DNA of 44,192 nt from an uncultured Eggerthellaceae bacterium (GTDB taxonomy: Bacteria; Actinomycetota; Coriobacteriia; Coriobacteriales; Eggerthellaceae): NCBI GenBank assembly GCA_934670115.1, contig CAKUOV010000016.1, positions 1 through 44,192 of the forward strand, written 5' to 3'. The position numbers and the translations under genes were made by a program. The notes under the pieces are model-generated. The model did not search any database. It was given only the letters and a program-made list of their open reading frames with translations, and was not told where the DNA came from. The number at the start of each line of letters is the position of its first letter. Positions within the stretch are counted from its first letter, which is position 1. Shown piece after piece: positions 39,664-44,192 of this stretch.

Positions 39664-40530
39664 ATGTTTGACGGTCTTAAGTCGAAGCTGGGTTTTGGAT
39701 CGAAAAACGATTACCATAACGACGGCTACGATGAGTACGACGACTACGATGACGCTGGCTACGACGATTACGACGATGGCAGCTACGACGATTACGATTC
39801 GTATGATAATCGGGGCTCGTACGCCAACGATTACGATAATCGTTCAAGCCGCAATTCCTCGCGGGATTCATACGATGACCGTTCGAGCCGTTCCTCATAT
39901 GACCGCCAGTCTGGTTCCGGTGGGGTAACTCGTCCCCGTTTGGTTTCCATCGATGACGTGCGTGCCAACACGCAGCTCGACATTGACACGCATTCCGATT
40001 GGAATTCCCATGCGTCCGAAGGTGCATCCGCTGACCGTAGCGCGTTTGATTTTGAAACGCCGTCGCGTGAATTGCGTTCGGAGGGCTTGAATTCGCTGTT
40101 CACGCCCACAACAGATAGTTTCTCGCAGCCCGCTGAGCCTCAACCAGTTCCCGAGAAGCCGGCGGTGATTTCACCGTTGTCTGAGCAGCCCACGCTGCGT
40201 CCTGCAGGTTTGTCGTACGAAGCGTTTTCGGCGGTATCCGCACGTCAGTCATCGGGTCCGGCTCCGCGTCTTTTGACGGTTTTGAAGCCTCAGGCGTATG
40301 GTGATGTTGCTCGCATGGCAAAAACGGTGCGCACCGGCGACGTTGCCGTGCTTTGTTTGACGGCCACACAAGAGGCGCTTTCGAAGCGCATCCTGGACTT
40401 CTCTTTTGGCGTTGCGAGTGCTTTCGATGCACGCGTTGATTGCGTGGGGAACAAGGTTTTCGCTATTTGCGTGGGCGATGCGCTTTCCGCTGCTGAGCTG
40501 CAGGATTTGAAGAATCAAGGGGTTCTGTAG
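39664..40530 (+). CDS. sepF: Cell division protein SepF, Asp/Tyr-rich
   Basis: SepF tethers FtsZ to the membrane and shapes the septum. The C-terminal domain (about 80 residues: LLTVLKPQAYGDVARMAKTVRTGDVAVLCL... FAICVG) is a clear SepF fold, and the N-terminal MFDGLKSKLGFGS is a plausible amphipathic membrane helix. Between them lie about 180 residues of low complexity, first Asp/Tyr-rich and then Ser/Arg-rich. The 288 residues are long for SepF (commonly 130-200). I chose ATG 39664, with GGAGG 5 nt upstream and the helix at the very N terminus. ATG 39628, also in frame and with AGGTGG upstream, would add 12 residues. Confidence 0.9.
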   Translation: MFDGLKSKLGFGSKNDYHNDGYDEYDDYDDAGYDDYDDGSYDDYDSYDNRGSYANDYDNRSSRNSSRDSYDDRSSRSSYDRQSGSGGVTRPRLVSIDDVRANTQLDIDTHSDWNSHASEGASADRSAFDFETPSRELRSEGLNSLFTPTTDSFSQPAEPQPVPEKPAVISPLSEQPTLRPAGLSYEAFSAVSARQSSGPAPRLLTVLKPQAYGDVARMAKTVRTGDVAVLCLTATQEALSKRILDFSFGVASAFDARVDCVGNKVFAICVGDALSAAELQDLKNQGVL

Positions 40531-40531
40531 C

Positions 40532-41410
40532 ATGAGCGCGTCATGTGATTCAGTCAAAACAATCGCCCTGATTGGCGGCGGTAAAATGGGCGAGGCCATT
40601 ATGGCCGGTCTCATTCGCTCTCAAGAGCAGCCTGCGGGCGCGCTCGGTGCAACGTGTTTTGAGGTTGCCAATCCGGGAGCTCAGCGTCGTGCGTATCTGG
40701 AAGAGACATACGGCGTTTCGTGTGTAGAAGACGGAAGCCTTATTTCCGATACACCCGATGTGGTTATCCTTGCGGTGAAGCCGCAAGTTTTGCCCCCGGT
40801 GGCGGCATCGCTTCGGGCATGTCCCGTTTTCGGCGGCGCTTCAAGTGCGGGTGCCGCAGAAAAGAAGCCGCTTTTCGTTTCTATCGCTGCTGGTATTACC
40901 ACACAAACGCTTCGCTCTCTTCTGCCCGAAGGCGCACGCGTTGTGCGCACCATGCCGAACACGCCGCTTCTGGTGAGCGCTGGCATGACGGCTGTTGTGG
41001 GCGATGGGGGAGCATCGGCGGGCGATGTTGAGCTCGTGCGTGCCTTGTTCGCGTGCTTGGGTGGTGCAGTTGTTGTTGAAGAGACCGCTATGGATGCCGT
41101 GTGCGCCGTGAGTGGATCGGGTCCTGCGTATGTTGCCGCGTTCGTTGAGGCGCTGCGCGATGGCGGCGTGAAGCAGGGGCTTCCGTTTGATCTAGCGCAG
41201 AGTTTGGCTCTGCAGACTGTTTTCGGCACCGCTCAGCTGTTGCTTGAAACGAAGCAAACGCCCGAAGCGGTTCGCAAGGCGGTATGCAGCCCAGGCGGCA
41301 CAACGCTTGCCGCGCTTGACGCTATGAATGAGGCCGGTTTTTCTTCAGTTATTGATAAAGGGGTAGCTGCGGCTACCAAGCGATCCCTTGAGTTAGGAGC
41401 TCTATCGTGA
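40532..41410 (+). CDS. proC: Pyrroline-5-carboxylate reductase
   Basis: ProC reduces pyrroline-5-carboxylate to proline with NAD(P)H. The 292-residue product has the N-terminal Rossmann motif IALIGGGKMGEAIMAGLI, VILAVKPQVLPPV, RTMPNTPLLVSAGMT, and the C-terminal signature AVSGSGPAYVAAFVEALRDGGVKQGLP with SPGGTTLAALDAM. It starts right after sepF and overlaps yggT (GTGA). proC in this division cluster is a known Gram-positive arrangement. Confidence 0.95.
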   Translation: MSASCDSVKTIALIGGGKMGEAIMAGLIRSQEQPAGALGATCFEVANPGAQRRAYLEETYGVSCVEDGSLISDTPDVVILAVKPQVLPPVAASLRACPVFGGASSAGAAEKKPLFVSIAAGITTQTLRSLLPEGARVVRTMPNTPLLVSAGMTAVVGDGGASAGDVELVRALFACLGGAVVVEETAMDAVCAVSGSGPAYVAAFVEALRDGGVKQGLPFDLAQSLALQTVFGTAQLLLETKQTPEAVRKAVCSPGGTTLAALDAMNEAGFSSVIDKGVAAATKRSLELGALS

Positions 41411-41682
41411 TCACTGCGCTTATTCGGCTCATTTATGCCGCCGTGGATATCTATACGTGGATTATCCTGGCGTATTGCATTATGACCTGGTTTCCTGTTG
41501 CGACGGGCGTTATTGCGGACATTCGTGACGCGTTGTCCAAAATCGTCGATCCTTTTTTGGGTATTTTCCGTAAATTCATTCCCCCGATTGGCGGAATGAT
41601 CGACATCAGTCCTATCGTAGCTCTATTTGTATTACAATTTGTGGTGCGCTTTGTTGTGCGCATGCTTCTCTTTCTTTTGTAA
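41407..41682 (+). CDS. YggT family membrane protein
   Basis: A 91-residue protein with two hydrophobic segments. The first follows the N terminus (LIRLIYAAVDIYTWIILAYCIMTWF). The second ends the protein after the family signature VDPFLGIFRKFIPPIGGMIDISPIVALFVLQ. YggT proteins accompany sepF and divIVA in Gram-positives and cyanobacteria and influence division-plane or nucleoid organisation; the exact role is unsettled. The GTG start overlaps the proC stop. Confidence 0.92.
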   Translation: MITALIRLIYAAVDIYTWIILAYCIMTWFPVATGVIADIRDALSKIVDPFLGIFRKFIPPIGGMIDISPIVALFVLQFVVRFVVRMLLFLL

Positions 41683-41715
41683 TAGTTTGCCGGCCGACCT
41701 CGAAAGGACGAAAAA

Positions 41716-42519
41716 ATGGCAATTACTTCTACCGATATTCAAAACCAAGGCTTTACCATCAGCAAAAATGGCTATAAAGTCGAAGAGGTTGACGACTTCT
41801 TGGAGTATGTGTCCGATGAAATCGATATTCTGAACAGCCACGTTGCAGAGCTTGAAGGCCAGCTGGCCGACGCCGATAACGTTTTTGCAGGCTTTGACAA
41901 GCCGATTCAGACCGAGCCCGAAGTGGTTACCATCGAGTCGAGCGTAGATGAATCGGTTTTGGCGGAAAAAGACGCCCTTATCGCAGATCTGCAGGCGCAG
42001 CTTTCCGATGCAAAGGCCGATGGAAGCGCTATTGCGCAGGTGCTCATTGTCGCGCAGCGCAATGCCGATGAAATTGTATCGAATGCGCAAGTTCAGGCTG
42101 GCCAGATCATTGCCCAGGCGCAGGACAAGGCGGCCGAGATCATCAACGAGGCAAACGAGAAGCGTGAGCAGGTTGAGCAGGCAATTGACGGCTTGGAAGA
42201 CGAGCGCGACGAAGTGCGTTCCGGCTACCAGGAAATGCTGAAGAACTTTATTGCCGATGCTACGAGCAAGCTTTCCGCCTTAAGCACCGAAGAGCGCGTG
42301 AAGAACAGCGCTCATGGTCGTTTTGCTACGACGCCTGCGGCTACGAAGCAGACGGTTCAGCCGGTTTCTCGCAAAGAAGATGAGTACGTTCCCGCGTTTG
42401 CTGTTCCGGCAAGCCAGCCTGTTGTCGCTGCTGCAACGCCCAGCCCGTCTGTGGTGGAAAAAGACTTCTCGGGTTTTGGCGACACCGATGACGATTTTGG
42501 TTTTGACGACATCGATTAA
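41716..42519 (+). CDS. divIVA: DivIVA/Wag31 family protein
   Basis: DivIVA proteins gather at curved membrane (poles and septa) and recruit growth or division factors. The 267-residue product starts with the conserved lipid-binding head (ITSTDIQNQGFTISKNGYKVEEVDDFLEYVSDEID), followed by two coiled-coil stretches with an acidic linker (residues about 40-200). A Ser/Pro/Val-rich region and an acidic Phe-rich end (DDDFGFDDID) close it. GAAAGGA precedes the ATG. Confidence 0.95.
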   Translation: MAITSTDIQNQGFTISKNGYKVEEVDDFLEYVSDEIDILNSHVAELEGQLADADNVFAGFDKPIQTEPEVVTIESSVDESVLAEKDALIADLQAQLSDAKADGSAIAQVLIVAQRNADEIVSNAQVQAGQIIAQAQDKAAEIINEANEKREQVEQAIDGLEDERDEVRSGYQEMLKNFIADATSKLSALSTEERVKNSAHGRFATTPAATKQTVQPVSRKEDEYVPAFAVPASQPVVAAATPSPSVVEKDFSGFGDTDDDFGFDDID

Positions 42520-42830
42520 TGGCTGCCACGCAATCAAATATAACCATTACCGTCCGCGTCACGCCCCGCTCGGGGTGTGACGAAGTTATGGGCCGCAAAG
42601 TCTTTGAAGACGGGGTCCAGGCTGTATGCGTGCGGGTAACGGCCGCGCCCGATGGCGGTAAGGCGAATAAAGCAGTGTGCAAAGCGGTGGCGTCTTCTTT
42701 GGGTGTGCCGAAAACGGCTGTCGAAGTGGTTTCGGGTCATACAGCGCGCAGAAAACAGCTTTCTATCAGCGCGAATGCAATCACGAGTGATGCTGTTCAG
42801 GAATGGCTGAGCTCGCTTCCTTTGCTGTAA
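42519..42830 (+). CDS. YggU/DUF167 family protein
   Basis: A 103-residue protein of the DUF167 (YggU) family, whose function is unknown. Visible features are ITVRVTPRSGCDEV at the N terminus and VRVTAAPDGGKANKAVCKAVASSLGVPKTAVEVVSGHTARRKQLSI, the family's conserved core. The ATG overlaps the divIVA stop (TAATG), so it is translationally coupled and closes the dcw-associated operon. Confidence 0.9.
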   Translation: MAATQSNITITVRVTPRSGCDEVMGRKVFEDGVQAVCVRVTAAPDGGKANKAVCKAVASSLGVPKTAVEVVSGHTARRKQLSISANAITSDAVQEWLSSLPLL

Positions 42831-42940
42831 TTTTTTGTTGTTGCGGTGGCATGGGGGAGTGCTTTCTCGCAGTTTTCCTGCTGCGTTTCCGCCGTGATTT
42901 CGCGTTTTTTGCGGCGTGAGTGCTTGCGTCTTCGATATTT

Positions 42941-42949
42941 TGATACAAT
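42941..42949 (+). promoter_or_regulatory. rnpB promoter
   Basis: TGA-TACAAT (42941-42949) is an extended -10 element, ending 8 bp before the 5' end of the RNase P RNA. The -35 region is weak. Confidence 0.55.
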
Positions 42950-42957
42950 ACGCACCT

Positions 42958-43297
42958 TGAGTGGGCTCAGCGATCGCGCGCCTTGGCGTGAGGAAAGTCC
43001 GGGCTCCTTAGGGCAAGATGCCAGTTAACGACTGGGCGGGGTGACCCGACGGAAAGTGCCACAGAAAAGAAGACTCCCGCAGACTTGTTCTGCGAGAAAA
43101 GCTGAAACGGTGCGGTAAAAGCGCACCAGCGTTGCAGCAATGCAGCGGCTTGGTAAACCCCATCTGGAGCAAGCGCAAATAGGAGTGCGATACGGCCGCC
43201 CTACCGTGCATTCGGGTTGCGCGCGATAAGGCGCATGGCGACATGCGTGCAAGATAAATGATCGCTCTCGACAGAACCCGGCTTACAGGCCCACTCA
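42958..43297 (+). ncRNA. rnpB: RNase P RNA (type A)
   Basis: The catalytic RNA of RNase P, which removes 5' leaders from tRNA and tmRNA precursors. The 5' end TGAGTGGGC pairs with GCCCACTCA at the 3' end (helix P1). The universally conserved GAGGAAAGTCCGGGCTCC lies near the 5' end, and ACAGAACCCGGCTTACAGGCCC near the 3' end; AGCGCAAATAGGAGTGCGA fits the core between them. The length of about 340 nt is normal for the bacterial type. TTTTCTTCT follows the 3' helix and may aid termination. Confidence 0.96.
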
Positions 43298-43336
43298 TTT
43301 TCTTCTGACTGAAGCGTCATGGAAAGGGGAAGGATC

Positions 43337-44026
43337 GTGCGGACTGCTGCTTTGGTCGCTGCTTCCTCGTTCAACGCGGCAGCGTTTCTTCGTTTTCATG
43401 AACAGCATCCCTATGATGACATCGTTGCCGTTGATGCGGGATATTCCCATTTGCAGGCAATTGGCGTGATGCCAACGCTTGTTGTGGGGGATTTCGATTC
43501 GCTGGGTTTTGTTCCAAGCGGCATTCCTACGGTGCGTTTTCCCGAGGAAAAAGATGATAGCGATTTAGGCCTGGCCCTTGATTGGTGCGCCGATAACGAT
43601 ATCGATTCCGTTTCGGTGTATGGAGCGTTTGCGGGACGGCTTGATCACACGTTTGCGGCAATACAGACCATGGCGGGGTTTGCGTTGGGAATGCATCGAG
43701 CGGTGCGGGGGATTTCGGATACTGCGCAGCTTGTTGTCATGCCGGGTGGTCATCGGTTGTTGATGCTGGGCGCAGATCAGGGCCCCGATTTTTGCGTGCT
43801 GCCGAAAGAACAGCGCACCGTTTCGGTGATTTCTCTTTCGGATTGCTCGCGCGGCGTGACTATTCAGGGAATGAAATACGAGCTTGGCGGTGGCGATTTG
43901 ACGAATTGCTGCTCGTTGGGTCTTTCAAACGAGCTGATTGGTAACGATGCTTCCGTGTCGCTTGAAGAAGGGTGTGTTCTGGTGACGCTGCCGCTTTGTC
44001 AGGCGATTTCCCTTTCTCGTTTCTAG
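43337..44026 (+). CDS. Thiamine pyrophosphokinase
   Basis: This enzyme transfers pyrophosphate from ATP to thiamine, giving the cofactor needed by, for example, the transketolase encoded earlier in the window. The 229-residue product has VAVDAGYSHLQAIG, VVGDFDSLG, FPEEKDDSDLGLAL and YGAFAGRLDHTFAAIQTM, the catalytic-domain signatures, and a C-terminal thiamine-binding domain with GVTIQGMKYELGGGDL. GTG 43337 is preceded by AGGGGAAGGA and is preferred. ATG 43319, in frame, would add six residues and lies too close to the RNase P RNA 3' end. Confidence 0.92.
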   Translation: MRTAALVAASSFNAAAFLRFHEQHPYDDIVAVDAGYSHLQAIGVMPTLVVGDFDSLGFVPSGIPTVRFPEEKDDSDLGLALDWCADNDIDSVSVYGAFAGRLDHTFAAIQTMAGFALGMHRAVRGISDTAQLVVMPGGHRLLMLGADQGPDFCVLPKEQRTVSVISLSDCSRGVTIQGMKYELGGGDLTNCCSLGLSNELIGNDASVSLEEGCVLVTLPLCQAISLSRF

Positions 44027-44062
44027 CCGTCAAAAAATCTTTCACAAATTCGAAATTTCTTC

Positions 44063-44091
44063 TTGACGGAACGCTTCTGTATCGGTAATAT
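44063..44091 (+). promoter_or_regulatory. tRNA-Gln promoter
   Basis: TTGACG (44063-44068), a 17-bp spacer and TAATAT (44086-44091). The start near 44098 gives a 5' leader of about 39 nt. This is the best consensus promoter in the window. Confidence 0.75.
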
Positions 44092-44136
44092 ACTTTCTCG
44101 CGTTTGCAACACCGATTGCGAGCTCAACGAACAAGT

Positions 44137-44192
44137 TGGGGTGTCGTCTAATGGTAGGACAGTGGTTTCTGGTGCCATATGTGTGGGTTCGA
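44137..44192 (+). tRNA. tRNA-Gln (CTG), cut by the window end
   Basis: The acceptor strand is TGGGGTG (44137-44143), with the unusual U at position 1 typical of tRNA-Gln. The D-arm is GTCT...GGAC, and the anticodon stem is 44162-44166 with 44174-44178, with one G-T pair at each end. The anticodon CTG lies at 44169-44171. The sequence stops within the T-loop (TTCGA), so the 3' half of the T-arm and the acceptor strand lie outside the window. Confidence 0.93.

Noticed and set aside
39620..39928. Thr/Met-rich frame overlapping the start of sepF
   Set aside because: The shifted reading of the Asp/Tyr repeat gives a Thr/Ile/Met repeat; it is a by-product of the low-complexity DNA.
43008..43298. 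Minus-strand frame over the RNase P RNA
   Set aside because: The locus is clearly rnpB by its conserved 5' and 3' blocks and P1 pairing.
1..44192. CRISPR array, prophage or complete insertion sequence
   Set aside because: No regularly spaced repeats, transposase, integrase (other than the chromosomal Xer protein) or phage structural genes were seen.

Overview
The window reads as chromosomal core DNA of a high-to-moderate GC actinobacterium, most likely a member of the Coriobacteriia (Eggerthellaceae-like). The grounds are the gene order, a complete dcw cluster with SepF, YggT and DivIVA but no FtsA, a MurE with the meso-DAP motif DNPR, and frequent GTG/TTG starts. The lineage is an inference from content; no database was searched.

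Layout. Bases 1-601 are a gene-poor leader before secA. From 602 to 11686, all on the plus strand, come secA, prfB (RF2), a split transketolase (two ORFs), ftsE, ftsX, an S41/CtpA-type protein and rnr (RNase R). Bases 11687-12416 are accessory-looking DNA with palindromes and one doubtful minus-strand ORF. Then come trmO (minus), smpB, an unrecognised acidic/Ala-Pro-rich protein and a DegV protein. Bases 15950-17330 are an AT-rich island abutting the 3' end of the tmRNA gene. It carries a lipoprotein gene, an apparent gene remnant, a 21-bp inverted repeat and partial copies of the tmRNA 3' end. ssrA (minus, 17332-17688) is followed by rpsB, tsf and a Xer recombinase. From 21413 to 42830 runs an essentially unbroken division and cell-wall cluster: mraZ, rsmH, ftsL-like, ftsI, murE, murF, mraY, murD, ftsW, murG, murC, murB, ftsQ, ftsZ, pgeF, yggS, sepF, proC, yggT, divIVA, yggU. 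The window closes with the RNase P RNA, thiamine pyrophosphokinase and a truncated tRNA-Gln(CTG).

How the genes work together. rnr, smpB and ssrA lie within about 8 kb and form the trans-translation and RNA-quality module. ftsEX sits directly before a CtpA-like protein, as in other Gram-positives, but this copy has Ala where the catalytic Ser should be. MraZ boxes overlap the dcw promoter, and ftsZ has its own promoter.

Most worth a second look: the apparent pseudo-protease next to FtsEX (with an N-terminally extended FtsE); RF2 with an SPT instead of an SPF stop-codon tripeptide; FtsI with KTS instead of KTG; the island at the tmRNA 3' end; a 33-bp palindromic element present twice in opposite orientation (11695 and 20077); an 18-codon tandem duplication inside RNase R; and an Asp/Tyr-rich SepF.
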